A stretch of DNA of 64,000 bases, from positions 33,320,628 through 33,384,627 of the forward strand of contig NC_065576.1 of NCBI RefSeq assembly GCF_937616625.2. Reading direction: 5' to 3'. The DNA comes from Mercurialis annua. Taxonomy: Eukaryota; Streptophyta; Magnoliopsida; Malpighiales; Euphorbiaceae. The stretch's first letter is position 1, and every line of letters starts with the position of its first letter. Under the pieces are notes generated by a model. That model searched no databases. It had not been told where the DNA came from and saw only the letters and a list, made by a program, of their open reading frames with translations. Shown here piece by piece: positions 34,503 to 45,402 of the stretch. A program made the translations under genes and the position numbers.

Positions 34503-35600
34503 GAAACCTTTGTAAAGTGTTTGCAATTGTCTTTTAGACTTTGTTTTATAGTCTGTCTTTATTTTTTTAAGACCTTTACAAACTGTTTGAAACCTTTGAA
34601 AATAATTTGAAATCTTTGTATTCGGTTTTGAATAAGCTGTTTGAAACTGTTTTTTTTTTTAAATTGTTGGAAACCTTTGTACATTTTTATAAACTATCTT
34701 TGAAAAATGGATGTCTTTAAATTATGTTTTTGAAACCGTTTCAAACCCTTTTAGAAATTGTCTTTGAAAAATGGCTATCAAAGTATGTTTTGAAACCGTT
34801 TTAAACCCTTTTATAAACTATTTTTGAAAAATGGCTGCCAAAGTATATTTTTGAAACTGTTTGAAACCCTTTTAAAAATTGTCTTTGAAAAATGGTGTCA
34901 AAGTATGTTTGTGAAACCGTGTGGAATCCTTTTATAAACTGTCTTTGAAAGATGGTTGTCAAACTATATTTTTAAAACCGTTTTAAACTTTTTTATAAAC
35001 TATTTTTGAAAAATGGCTATCAAAATATGATTTGAAACCGTTTTTTAAATTTTTTTATAAACTGTCTTTGAAAAATGGCTGTCAAAGTATATTTTTGAAA
35101 CCATTTTAAACCGTTTTATAAACTGTTTGTGAAAAATGGGCTGTTAAAGTATGTTTTTGAAACCGTTTGAAACCCTTTTATATATTGTCTTTGAAAAATG
35201 GTTGTCAAATTATTTTTTTTAAACTGTATGAAATCCTTTTATAAACTGTCTTTGACAAATGACTGCCAAACTATGTTTTTGAAACTGTATGAAACCCTTT
35301 TATAAAGTGTTTTTGAAAAATGACTGCCAAACTATGTTTTTAAAACCGTATGAAACCCTTTTATAAACTGTCTTTGAAAATGACTGCCAAACTATGTTTT
35401 TTAAATTGTTTTAAACCCTATTATATTTTTTTTAAATGGTTGTCAAAATATATTTTCAAACCGTTTTAAACCTTTTTATAAAATGTCTTTGAAAAATGGC
35501 TATCAAAGTAAGTTTTCAAAACCGTTTTATAAACTGTTTGTGGAAATGGCTGTCAAAATATGTTTTCTAAATCGTTCTAAAACTCTTTTAAATCCTTTTT
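34503..35600. repeat. Minisatellite, ~60-bp unit
   Basis: About 15 imperfect units of the form 'gaaaccgttttaaaccctt' + 'ttataaactgtctttgaaa' + 'aatggctgtcaaagtatg'. Units vary from about 58 to 62 bp with many substitutions. The first few hundred bases (34503-34690) are more degenerate. Related wording before 18652 shows that the Athila-like element inserted into this array. No frame stays open across units. Confidence 0.88.
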
Positions 35601-36100
35601 TTTTCTTCAAAAACACGCTGATGGAGTAAAATTTAAAAGCGCAAGAATACAAAAGCTATTGACAAGACGGTAGAGTATAAATATCAAGTTTTGATTTAAG
35701 GGTTATATTTGATAAATATTCTTGTTTTTGAGATATTCTCCCAGAATGCCCATAAATTATTCCAACATGAATTTCATATTTTAACCACTATTAGCTTTAC
35801 CATTTCTTTTCACCGAAATTGAAGAAAAAAAATTTAATATGACTTGTTCATTTTAAATTTATGAAACACTAAATTATCATTTAAAAATATTTATCGTAAT
35901 ATGCATATCTAAAGTGAGTAGTTTGTTTGTTGTTTGTACGAAAGATGCTTTGTAAGCGTTTGATTTATGTTAATAATTATTGATGAAAAATATTTCATGA
36001 TACCAATAACTACCAAGTAACAAACAAATGAAGTTAAATGGCAAGCTTGTACGTGTAGCTGCGTAACCTGCGTGTAATCTCAAGCTCACCATCATCACGT
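35601..36100. other. Upstream flank of the 2S albumin gene
   Basis: AT-rich DNA with no repeats or frames that I can support. The distal part of the seed-gene promoter may lie here. Confidence 0.4.
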
Positions 36101-36150
36101 TCAAGGCAACACGTAGTCTCCATGCAAACCCTATAGCCACACTATAAATA
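36030..36150 (+). promoter_or_regulatory. 2S albumin promoter: ABRE-like, RY and TATA elements
   Basis: TATA box 'tataaata' at 36143-36150, 67 bp before the start codon. An RY-type CATGCA at 36121-36126 is the class of element bound by B3 factors (ABI3/FUS3/LEC2). ACGT-core motifs 'gtacgtgtagc' (about 36049) and 'caacacgtag' (about 36107) resemble ABREs. RY plus ABRE upstream of a TATA box is the usual arrangement for embryo-specific, abscisic-acid-responsive storage-protein genes. Function is inferred from motifs. Confidence 0.7.
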
Positions 36151-36216
36151 ACCCTCATAATCTCTAACTCATAACTCACTCATCAACCCTAAATACCTCT
36201 CAATACCAACTCAGCA

Positions 36217-36642
36217 ATGGCAAAGCTCACCATCCTCTTCGCCACCTTCATTGCTCTTCTCTTCATTGTCGATGCTTCCGTCATCCGAACAACCTCCGTG
36301 ACGGTCGACGACGAGGACGACGCAAACCAGAGCTTTCAGAGCTGTCGCGACCAGCTTCGGATGCAGCAAAATCTCAGCCCTTGCCAGGACTATATCAAGG
36401 GACGAGTCACCGGACTCGCTCCAGTCCGGGGCTTCAACCCACGCCTACGTGAATGCTGCAACCGTATTCAAAGAATGCAGACACAGTGCCGGTGCCAGGC
36501 TCTGAGGATGGCCATTGATCAGCAACAGGGAGGGCTTCGAGGACAGGATACTCGCCAGGCTTACAGAATTGGCGAGGACTTGCCTTATACTTGCGGTGTT
36601 TCACCAATGAAATGCAATTTCGGATCGCGATTTTTGTTCTAA
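36217..36642 (+). CDS. 2S albumin seed storage protein precursor
   Basis: Intronless, 141 residues, the usual size. Residues 1-20 are a hydrophobic signal peptide ('LTILFATFIALLFIVDAS'), so the protein enters the ER and is expected to go to protein-storage vacuoles. The mature part has exactly the eight cysteines of the 2S albumin/prolamin fold: C43, C56, C80-C81, C91-x-C93, C126 and C133 (pattern C-C-CC-CxC-C-C). These form four disulfides joining small and large chains after processing. The acidic propeptide ('TVDDEDDANQS') lies just before the small chain. Gln/Arg-rich composition fits a nitrogen store. Members of this family are common seed allergens. The start is the only ATG in frame before the signal peptide, 67 bp after the TATA box. 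No paralogue lies in the window. Confidence 0.97.
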   Translation: MAKLTILFATFIALLFIVDASVIRTTSVTVDDEDDANQSFQSCRDQLRMQQNLSPCQDYIKGRVTGLAPVRGFNPRLRECCNRIQRMQTQCRCQALRMAIDQQQGGLRGQDTRQAYRIGEDLPYTCGVSPMKCNFGSRFLF

Positions 36643-36687
36643 ACAACAGAAGTTTGCGCATAGTTTATGTAATTGTGTGTAGTAGTT

Positions 36688-36693
36688 AATAAA
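36688..36693 (+). terminator. Polyadenylation signal candidate for 2S albumin
   Basis: AATAAA 46 bp after the stop codon; a second AATAAA lies at 36763-36768. Either could serve. Confidence 0.55.
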
Positions 36694-36799
36694 GAAAATC
36701 TCTAGCTCTGCAACTTTAGAATGGAGCTTTAGAGTATAAAAATGACAGAGTTGTCATTTCAGAATAAACACATTGTTGTGTGTACGTATCAGTTCAATA

Positions 36800-37700
36800 T
36801 ATGAATGAAGTGGTCTGAGTAAAATAATTGTGAAAGTTTTGATTAGCGAAATAAAGTTCCTGCCTTTTGTTCATGTTTTTGTTTTAAAAATATAGTTTCA
36901 ATTGGAAAATACCTTTTCAGTGTATTAAAATTTTACATACTGGACTATTTTCTAAAATAATATAACTTTTTTATTTATATTGAATATCAAACATACATTA
37001 TAAAAAATTAATTTTATAATATTAATAAAAATAATAATAATAATAAATATTATTATGCAAATATTCATATAATTTTAAGGCAAAATAAACTTAGTGTTTT
37101 TGGCAAATAGATAATGATTTTTAGATCTTGCCAGTTTAATCTATCTTCTTTTCGATCTTCACTAAATATACTTATAACTCATTTTGAGGTGATGTAGCAC
37201 AATTTTTTTTGATGAATCTGTAAGTATATTAAAACCATAAAAAGTGGCAAAGACTAACGCTCCAAAACTTTCGCACAAAAATGGCTCACATTAGGTGGCA
37301 CACTATAGGTTACAATTTGGAGAGATGCCAAAGTGTCAAAAGTCTGAGAATAATCTTACGTGGTGAATTATCTTACGTGGTGAATACAACCTTGCATTAT
37401 GTCAGCTCCAAAAAAAGTTACGGGTATATTTGACAAAAATTCAAAAGATGACGGATCAAACTGACAAGATTTAAAAGATCATAGTATATTTGGCAAAAAC
37501 GTTAATATATAAGCCTTTTTGAGTGGGCCACTTCTTATGCGAAAATTTAAAGCGCTTGGTTTTGCCACTTCTTATGACTTTTAATATCAATCTCATTCAT
37601 AAAAAAATATATTGTAAGAATCATGTGTAATTAAGAATTGATAGATATCAAATCCTATAGACATCAGAATTATGCTCGCTTCCTTACAAATAAATGAAAA
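36800..37700. other. AT-rich intergenic DNA
   Basis: Contains a short (AAT)n run near 37026-37050. I see no gene, RNA or bounded repeat. Confidence 0.5.
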
Positions 37701-37714
37701 TATATCATAAATAG

Positions 37715-37936
37715 GGAGAGATTTTTAGGTAGATTCAGTCTACCACGTCATTCGTGTAATAGCCTATCACATTATGACACGTCATTAATATAGTGGCACT
37801 ATTGTAATTTTGTTTATTTTTTTATACTTTTAAATAATAATATTATGATAATGTCATTATTTTAATGACGTGTCATAATGTGATAGGTTTAGTCCATGGA
37901 TGTCGTGGTATACTGAGTCTACCTAAGAATTTCTCC
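37715..37936. mobile_element. hAT-type MITE, 222 bp (first of a pair)
   Basis: Terminal inverted repeats GGAGAGATTTTTAGGTAGA / TCTACCTAAGAATTTCTCC, continuing inwards with 'cctatcacattatgacacgt' and its complement. An 8-bp direct repeat, ATAAATAG, lies at 37707-37714 and 37937-37944. An 8-bp TSD suggests hAT origin. Non-coding. Confidence 0.85.
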
Positions 37937-37956
37937 ATAAATAGAATTTATATGTT

Positions 37957-38177
37957 GAGAAATTTTTAGATAGACTCAGTCCACCACATCATCTGTGTTA
38001 AACCTATCACATTATGACACATCATTAAAATAGTGACAAAAATGTAATATTACTATTAAAATGTGTAAAAAAGTAATAAATAAAATTACGAATGTGCCAC
38101 TATTTTACTGACGTGTCATAATGTGATAGGCTAGTCCACGAATAACGTGATAGACTGAGTCTACCTAAAAATCTCTC
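37957..38177. mobile_element. hAT-type MITE, 221 bp (second of a pair)
   Basis: Same family as the previous element: GAGAAATTTTTAGATAGACT at the left and GAGTCTACCTAAAAATCTCTC at the right. The flanks TATATGTT / TAGATGTT give an 8-bp duplication with one mismatch. Only 12 bp separate it from the right TSD of its neighbour. Confidence 0.8.
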
Positions 38178-38251
38178 TTAGATGTTATGACATTTCGATT
38201 AATTAGCTTATATGGCTATTTTTTTATATTGTTATCGATATTTTGTTACAG

Positions 38252-39335
38252 TAGAGGTAACCACAGGCCTCGAATCGCGAGCTAGTTCGAAAGTCCATAC
38301 AAACCAAGCCAAGAACTGGTTAAATTCTTAATCGGGTCTAGTTTCTTAATTGGGTCTAGGGGTGATCAGAAAACAAACCAGACAGAAAAAACAAATCGAA
38401 TTGAACTAAAATTTGTTGTTTGGTTCGGTTGTTCGGTAGGTACGGTTTGATTCGATGGGTAATTTGGAAAAATTTGGAGTTTTGTTTACTGTTCGGTTTG
38501 AGGATTTATAAAACTGAAATAACCGAAAAACCGCTGAAACTGAATCAAAATTATAAAGGAATGTTTTTGATTTTGCATCTAAATTTTGGGGCTTTTTGTT
38601 ATTTAACCTAAAAATTTAAGGTTTTTATTTGATTTTAAAAATAAATTAAAACCGAATTTTAAAACCAAAACCAAACCGAACTGACCAAAAAGAAGTTTTT
38701 TTTTGTTTGGTTAAAAAACTTACGGTTCGGTCGGCCATTCTGAAAATTTTGGCTCTATTGGTTTCGGTCAATTCAAAACCGAACAAAACTAACCGATGCT
38801 CAACACTAAGCGGGTCCTAAATAGCCCATGAGCAGAAGGAGATCAGTTCCAGACCGGTTTGGTTCCAGTTCAACAATAGTTGGAATCGGAGTACCGGCAA
38901 TTCCGTTTCAACATGTTTTTGAACTTGAAATACCGGCGATTTCAATCCCGAACCAGATACTTTTTAGATAATATATTTTAAATTATGTACTACTTTATAT
39001 ATCATACTATATTTGTTTATAATATATAAAACTATAAAACTATAAGATATTATTTATTTATTTTTAATATATCTTATTCTATTATTCCTTTAAAATACTA
39101 GATGATAATGTAGTGAATTTGCCCCTATATTATGTTATCACTAGTCATTAATTTTGTTTTGTTTTTATAACAATGTATAACTATGTTTAAGAAAAATAAA
39201 TGAATTTTTTAATTGATTTTTCAAAATATTTTTCTAATCTTTTGAACCGTCTGATTCTGAACCCCCCAAGGGGCGGTTTAGCAAACCAATAATTCTAAAC
39301 TGAAACCGTAGGTTTGTGAACCGTGACAACCCCTA
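38252..39335. mobile_element. hAT-like MITE interrupted by a second one
   Basis: The left end TAGAGGTAACCACAGG and the right end (reverse complement TAGGGGTTGTCACGG) form an imperfect TIR. Flanking octamers TGTTACAG and TGTTTGGG match only partly. The interior is full of 'ggttcggtt' / 'aaccgaac' type words, as in many plant hAT MITEs. The inner element occupies 38357-38808. Confidence 0.5.
38357..38808. mobile_element. Inner hAT-like MITE, 452 bp
   Basis: TIR TAGGGGTGATCA at the left and its diverged complement TGCTCAACACTA at the right. Flanking octamers ATTGGGTC and AGCGGGTC agree at 6 of 8 positions. Internal 'ttggttcggttgttcggta' and 'aaccaaaccgaactgacc' are mutually inverted. Confidence 0.55.
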
Positions 39336-39343
39336 TGTTTGGG

Positions 39344-40245
39344 TATGATTTTACCTTTTCTCTCTATAAAAAAGGCATGAAATATGCAGATTAAACTCAA
39401 GTAATATCATTTCTCAAGCAAGCTCATAAACTATCAGTCATTAGTGTTTATCAAGCCACCGCGAGCAATCTTTTAAGGTCGGAAGTCAGGTTCCATCAAG
39501 AATCATGATACAATTTTTACAAAGCAACATTAGTATAGAATTAGCACAACTAGAAAGGAAATAAAGAATATGTTAGACAAATAGAATCAACAAGGAGAAA
39601 TGTTAAATTCCGAGAAGTAACTCGGATAATGATGTACAAATTGATATTTTTTATAATAGATTTCTAGAATCAAATAATATAATTCAAGAATTGACAAGAA
39701 ACTGAACTCAAAAATTGATATCTTCACATAGATAAAGATAAACCTTACCTTATTTCTCAACGACGAGCGAAATAATCCAGATCTTCGAGGTGTTCCTGTT
39801 CTATCTTTATTCAAATATTATTCAATAAAACAGAGAAGAAGATGTAAAGAATTTCTACATTGTATTTAATGGCAAGATTACATGTTGAATTAGAGACACT
39901 CAGCTCCATTAGTAAATACATTTCTATATGCTTTATAAGATGAATGCTAAACTGTACAACAGATGTTTCAACAGAAACTCAGCCTCGCCTCCGAGTCAAT
40001 TCGCGTACTTTCTACCGTCAAAATGTCATATTAACAGCTGCAGACAGCACCTAATTATGTATGCAGTTGCTTTCCTTGTCATAGTATCTACAATCTAGTC
40101 ATCAAGGCTCCAAGAATTCAAGCCACCTGAAACACACAAGTTGTCAAAAACATGTTCAAAGATAAATGGCAGGTTCTGAGGACTTCAATTCTGTAACCAC
40201 AATAAAATAATGTCTAGAAATGTTGTCATACCTATAGAATACAAG
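39344..40245. other. 3' flank of the formin gene
   Basis: No independent gene could be supported. The formin 3' UTR must start at 40245 and run leftwards. TTTATT at about 39806 (AATAAA on the minus strand) is a possible polyadenylation signal. A TATA-like 'ctctataaaaaagg' near 39360 has no open frame after it. Confidence 0.5.
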
Positions 40246-43200
40246 CTAAGGGGATGCGCTCTCATCATCTGAACTTGAAGAATCAATGCGTCTTCCTGCG
40301 ATGGCAGGGAACAATTGATGCCGCCGATGGTCTGAGTTTTGGCGGTTAGGATCCGGAGCCTCCTTCTTAGATGCCCTCGTAGGCCTTGCTGCTCTGTCAT
40401 CTCTAACATCTCTGCATGCCCTATCTACCATTATCAAGAAATCACGTACAATTGTGAACAACCGTAAGCCTTCATTCTTTCCGGCATTCCCATGAAAATA
40501 GTCTGCTGTACTCTGTACCATAATCATTATCCGCTTTTCTTCTGCTTGAATAAATGCGATTTCAGATTCTGCACGATCCACAAAACTAGCCAGTGTACGA
40601 AAAAATTTACTGTCATCGTCCGGACTGTTCATGTCAGAGTCCAGGAAAGCTTTAATTTTAATTAGTGACTGTGTAAGTTTGGACACTGATGCTGCTATCA
40701 CATCAGCATCTATTGCAGCTGCCTTTCTCACATCTTCTAGTTCGGTGCTTAAGCCTGAGATCACCTTAAGACCGAGGTTGCGATAGTGCTCTACAGCCTC
40801 CTGACTACAATCATCATTTGAATCTACAGACCTCACACTACAATCACTCTGGCTTGCTCTTGCTGCACGGACAGCACGTATACCTTCAGAGCGGATGATC
40901 TCTTGAACTACAAAGTGCAAAAGAGTAGTCTTGCTATCCGTACCCTTAACATCGGAGAGTTTTAAGAGCGTGTCAAGCTTGAAAGCCTGTGCACCACCAC
41001 GGTATGTACCATCATTCATGCGGTTACCAGTTTTCAGAACTGCTTCTAATAGTTTTAAGAATAGCCTACTGTTCCTGAGCTTGTCACTTGCAATCTGTCA
41101 CTCAAAATGGAGATTAATTCTATTAGCCACATATTTCAGAAGATTAATAAATTGGCAGGAATTCCGTATTAGAATTCAGTTACAGCTCCATAACAAGTAT
41201 CGATGTCTCACCTCAAGAGTTATAAGAGACTCTTTAAGTATTGATACTTCTTCCTGAAGAGAACCCATAAACAGCAATGACTCCATTCGTTTGAAAGCAA
41301 ATGGTATTTCAACCAGGATTTTAAGGAAACGCTCTGCCGGACCCAGCTGAGAAAGATCACCCGTGAATAACCTAAGCTTCAATTCTTCTTCTGATGTCGG
41401 TGCCATCTTCAGCAATGTTTGCAGGAGCTCCATTGGAAGTTCAGTACCTAATTGAATTGGTAAAAGGTATAAGCTATTGAATTAATGCCCTTCACTATGT
41501 TGTGACTTGTAAGGTTATTAGTATCATGACCAACAAACGAAAAGATAGAAGAAACTAAATTCTATCGAGTTAATAAATCCCTTTTTGCGAAGGTTCAGTA
41601 ACCTCATCTTACACTCGGAGAAAAATAGGAAACAGAGGTGCAATTTAAAAAGGATCAAAGTTTATATACTATCACTTGCATGACTATAGTACATGGGGTG
41701 GATACTAATAAGAGAGATGTTAATTCACCTTCTCGTAGGGCATCAAGAACTTCTTCTGAAGTCACGTTCAATGCCCGTAGAAGAATTGATAAGTTTTGTG
41801 CTTTCCTGTTATCAATGATTTGTATGTAGTGGACTGAAGGTTCTGCTAAATCTCTTCTGCGCTCATTTTTTGCATTAGCAGAAGTACTATAACCAAATAA
41901 TGTCTCTATCATCTCCTCGTTGAACCTGCAAAGTTGAATTGTTGAATACAAAATGTATGATCAAGTGTTGGAAATCGAATTTAATGAGTAGATTATGCAT
42001 CTTACTGGAATGATCCAGCACTAATCTCATGCCAGACCATAGAATGATCAGCGCTAGCCATGACCTTATCCCAGAAGAATGGCTTCAACTTAGCCTTGGT
42101 AGAAGCATCACCATCATCATCTTTATTGGCAGGATCACTGGGTTTTCGTTGATGTGTCTCAAGAGGTGAAGTCTTTAACTTGGCCTTTGATGGAGGAGCA
42201 GGTGGTGCACGAACAACTTTTGGTGGTGGGGGTGGTGGGGGACGAGGAGCAGGAGGAGGAGGGGGAGGAGGAGGAGGAGGGGGAGGAGGTGGAGGTGGTT
42301 CAGGAGGTGGAGGAGCTGATCTTCCGGGTGGAAGTTTAAGCGGAGGAACTCCTTCTCCATTGACTTTCGACAATGCAGCCTCAGCTCCGACAGAACCGTG
42401 ATTTCCAGTCTTCATGGACAAATTGCTCTTGAAAGACATAGTCTTTGCACTGCTAGAACTATACTCTTTGTAGAAGGATTTTCCAAAACTAGATGAATTT
42501 TGTGAGGAACCTGAAATGGTCAAAGGAATGTTAATATGCTTGAGAATTTGATGCTTTAAATGAACCAATCATAAAATCAACAACTCCAAGAAAACAAAAG
42601 ATAAATTAAAAGAAAACGCATACTAGCAGAGAAATCGCTCAAGTGGAGAAGAGGCCTGTCATCTCTTATTCTATGATCTTCCGGTCCAATTTTCTTGTTT
42701 TTACCCCTAAAACAAAGCCAGCAGCAAAAGACAGTGGCAACAAAACAAAATGTCGCTGATGCAGTTACAACAATGGCAACCAAAATTTCATTTTGAACAT
42801 CAGGAGATTGTGGCTTTTTATGTGGCTTTGGTGGAGAATGTTGACGACTTGTATGAGGCGGAGGTGGAGGATGCTGCAGATGTTCTTGTAGCTTCTTCCG
42901 AGAGAATCGATGAGTTGGAGGGAACAGTGGAGGATACCGGGTGGATGCTGGATCATAATCCGGGATTGCTGCTGTAGATTCTGAAGCTAAAGATGGATCA
43001 AGAACTGAATTTAGATGTTGGTGAGACGTACTAGTCGGATATCTTCTAGGAGTATTTGACCAATGAAAAGGCAACTCAAAACACTTGATGAACCATTCTG
43101 TTGAACTAGCCCTCTGGACTAAAGAACCAAAACTTAAAATGTTCTTCCTTAGACAATGCACAAGTTGTAGTCTCAGCTGGATTGGCACAACGCTGATAAC

Positions 43201-44415
43201 TTCACATACGTATGTGGATTCCGACTTCGCAGGTGACTCCTGAAGCAAACCAAAGATAAAAGCTTGAAAACAATCTTTCTTGTCTATCAATTCTTTCCTG
43301 CAATACATCCATGCCAACTCTTCCTGTAGTTAAAACTTCTTATCAAACTTCGGAACTAAAAAATTTGATCCTATTTCGGATATCATACAAATGTACTATA
43401 TTGAATAGAAAAATCATAATAAATAAATATTCTTGAGCTCACCTTGAAACGAAAAATTATGCTTGCCTATTATGCAATGCATCTTCATAAAAACCCATTT
43501 TATACCCAATAACAGAAGGGTTTAAGGGAGGGTCAAATTGCTAAAATACTATTATCATTCTTCCCTTACAAAATCAATATAAGTTGAGCTAATCCTTATA
43601 AGGTTAATGTCAAATCAGAAACATTACTAACAACCTGAAAACTATGTTGCAGGCAAACTTGTTGACTCCTACGTTTCGGCATTTCATTTCCATTTCTATA
43701 AGGCTTTCAAAACTTCAATTTTATAACATATAAACATAAAATATTATTATTTTCCATTTCAGCATTTCTTTTTTTTGTGACGAGGACTCACTCCTCCAAG
43801 CCGAAGCCTAGCTACTGTCAAACACCGGAATGTGGACCTCCCGCAAGCCTAGCCTATATACCTGGCAATTCTGGGCTATAATGGCCTGTAGCCCAGTCTC
43901 AAACACTCCATTTAATAGAAAGGGCGTAGCCAGAGTTTGAACCCGCGACCTATTAGACGACTAGACCAAACCCGTGCGGGCTCATTTCAACATTTCTTGT
44001 GTCATTATTGTGCAACATTATTGAAAAAAGATCACAATCTTACTCTAAACATCATTATTCCAATTAGAAAAACGAAAAAATAAACTACTACTACTTTAAA
44101 CATCCCATGTACAAAAATAAAATACAATCAAACAAACCAAACAACCATAGGAAATTCCTGAAAAACAGAGCAAAATTCTCTAAAAACTGCATAAAATGCC
44201 ATAGAAAAATGGGTTCATCGTAACGAAATAAAATAAAACTTAAAAAAACAAATAAGAATGAAACATACAAGTTGTTGATTGATACGAGCACAGCAATTGC
44301 CAAAAAACATATCCTGTCTCGTCGTCATCATGATGCCTCGTGTTCTCCCCATGAGCAATGCGCAAAGAAAAACTATGATCAACACAAAAGAATAGCCAGG
44401 TTTTCTCAATTCCAT
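40246..44415 (-). CDS. Class I formin (FH1-FH2 protein), six exons
   Basis: Exons by GT/AG rules: 44269-44415, 42624-43323, 42006-42510, 41729-41925, 41212-41447 and 40246-41094, with phases that join cleanly into 877 codons. Formins nucleate and elongate actin filaments; class I plant members sit in the membrane and link the wall to actin. Seen here: signal peptide (1 to ~27), extracellular Pro/His-rich stretch, transmembrane segment at ~230-252 ('ILVAIVVTASATFCFVATVF'), basic stop-transfer 'RGKNKK', an FH1 proline tract (~337-388), and an FH2 domain from 'KAKLKPFFWDKV' (~420) with the lasso/knob motif GNRMNDG (~618). The C-terminus is Ser/Asp-rich. Length and the N-terminal 'CRKELID' segment recall the Arabidopsis FH11 type, but that is an impression. 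The start is the ATG that directly opens the signal peptide. Intron 1 (945 bp) holds a SINE. Confidence 0.93.
43771..43982 (-). mobile_element. tRNA-derived SINE in formin intron 1
   Basis: On the minus strand: an A-box-like 'TGGTCTAGTCG' and a B-box-like 'GGGTTCAAACTC' near the 5' end, and a short A tail at the 3' end (T run 43771-43776 on the plus strand). A 16-bp target duplication with one mismatch, CATTTCARCATTTCTT, lies at 43755-43770 and 43983-43998. Same strand as the host gene, within an intron. Confidence 0.88.
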
Positions 44416-45023
44416 TGCCTCTCAAATAATTACCCCATTCGCCAAATTTCCTGCTCATTATCTAATCAAAATTCCTTAATACACTAAATTTTAATGCAAC
44501 TGAAACATTCTTGATCGTCGGAGAGAGCCCTTGTAAACGTCCGTTCTAGGCAATTGCATGTCATTTCAAGCTACGATGGGTATACAAAGGTGGCAAGAAA
44601 TGACATGAATGCATGCAGAACACGAATTCAAACAATCAAAAAAGATAAATTTGGTGGAAATAACGATAATCAGCAACAGTAAAAGAAGAAGAAAATGATA
44701 AAATTTAAGAAAATGTTTGTGGAATGAAGATTTGTTGTTGGGATTTTTGGCTCCTTACAAAAGTTTCTTGTTTTTCGGGGGAGGGGAAGCTAGAGAGAGA
44801 GAGGTTTGACGCGTAAACAGACGTGGGAAGAGCAATGTGAGACATTCATTCAGATTCTCATCTTCTTCTCTTTATGTCTTTTTTTAATTTTTCTTGTTAC
44901 CAAATATTTAACACCCCCTAAATGGTTCATCTTTAAAATAATTATGCTTTAATTTTTTATTGTCTTTAATAATTATTTCTATATTTCATATCAATATTCA
45001 AATGTGAAATTAATCGTAGCACA
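44416..45023 (-). other. Upstream region of the formin gene
   Basis: The promoter and 5' UTR should lie here. A pyrimidine/purine-rich 'gggaggggaagctagagagagagagg' type stretch near 44779-44805 is a (GA)-rich element common in plant 5' UTRs. No clear TATA box could be fixed. Confidence 0.4.
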
Positions 45024-45032
45024 ATAACAAAA

Positions 45033-45393
45033 GAGTTAATTCTATATAAAATCACCACCTTTATATATTTTTTTATTTTAATCACGTCTTAAAAAATGTC
45101 AAATAAAATCATCATCTTTCATTTTTTTGCAAATCTATCACGAATGTGAAAATTCGGTGTATCTTTATTGACTCGATAACCGGAATCAATAAAAAAAGAG
45201 TAAGAGAAATATATTTTATGTGTTGATAGTTCAGATTAAAACATTTATTTAAGAAGAAAAAGACATCAAATTTTACTCATCGATGATAGATCTGTAAAAA
45301 AATGAAAGGTGGTGATTTTATTTGACATTTTTTAAAAGACGTGATTAAAATAAAAAAACGCGTAAAGGTGGTGATTTTATATGAAATTAACCC
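45033..45393. mobile_element. Mutator-type MITE, 361 bp
   Basis: TIRs start GAGTTAATTCTATATAAAATC and GGGTTAATTTCATATAAAATC (inverted) and extend through 'TTTTATTTTAATCACG'. A perfect 9-bp duplication, ATAACAAAA, lies at 45024-45032 and 45394-45402. The outer TIR is clearly related to the MITE at 13026. Confidence 0.9.
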
Positions 45394-45402
45394 ATAACAA
45401 AA

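Noticed and set aside
40185..40409. 74-codon minus-strand frame overlapping the end of the formin
   Set aside because: A shifted frame of the last formin exon; splice phases and the FH2 sequence fix the other frame.
42154..42401. Antisense glycine-rich and glutamate-rich frames opposite the formin FH1 domain
   Set aside because: They are the mirror of the proline codon run (CCN/NGG) in a well-supported formin exon.
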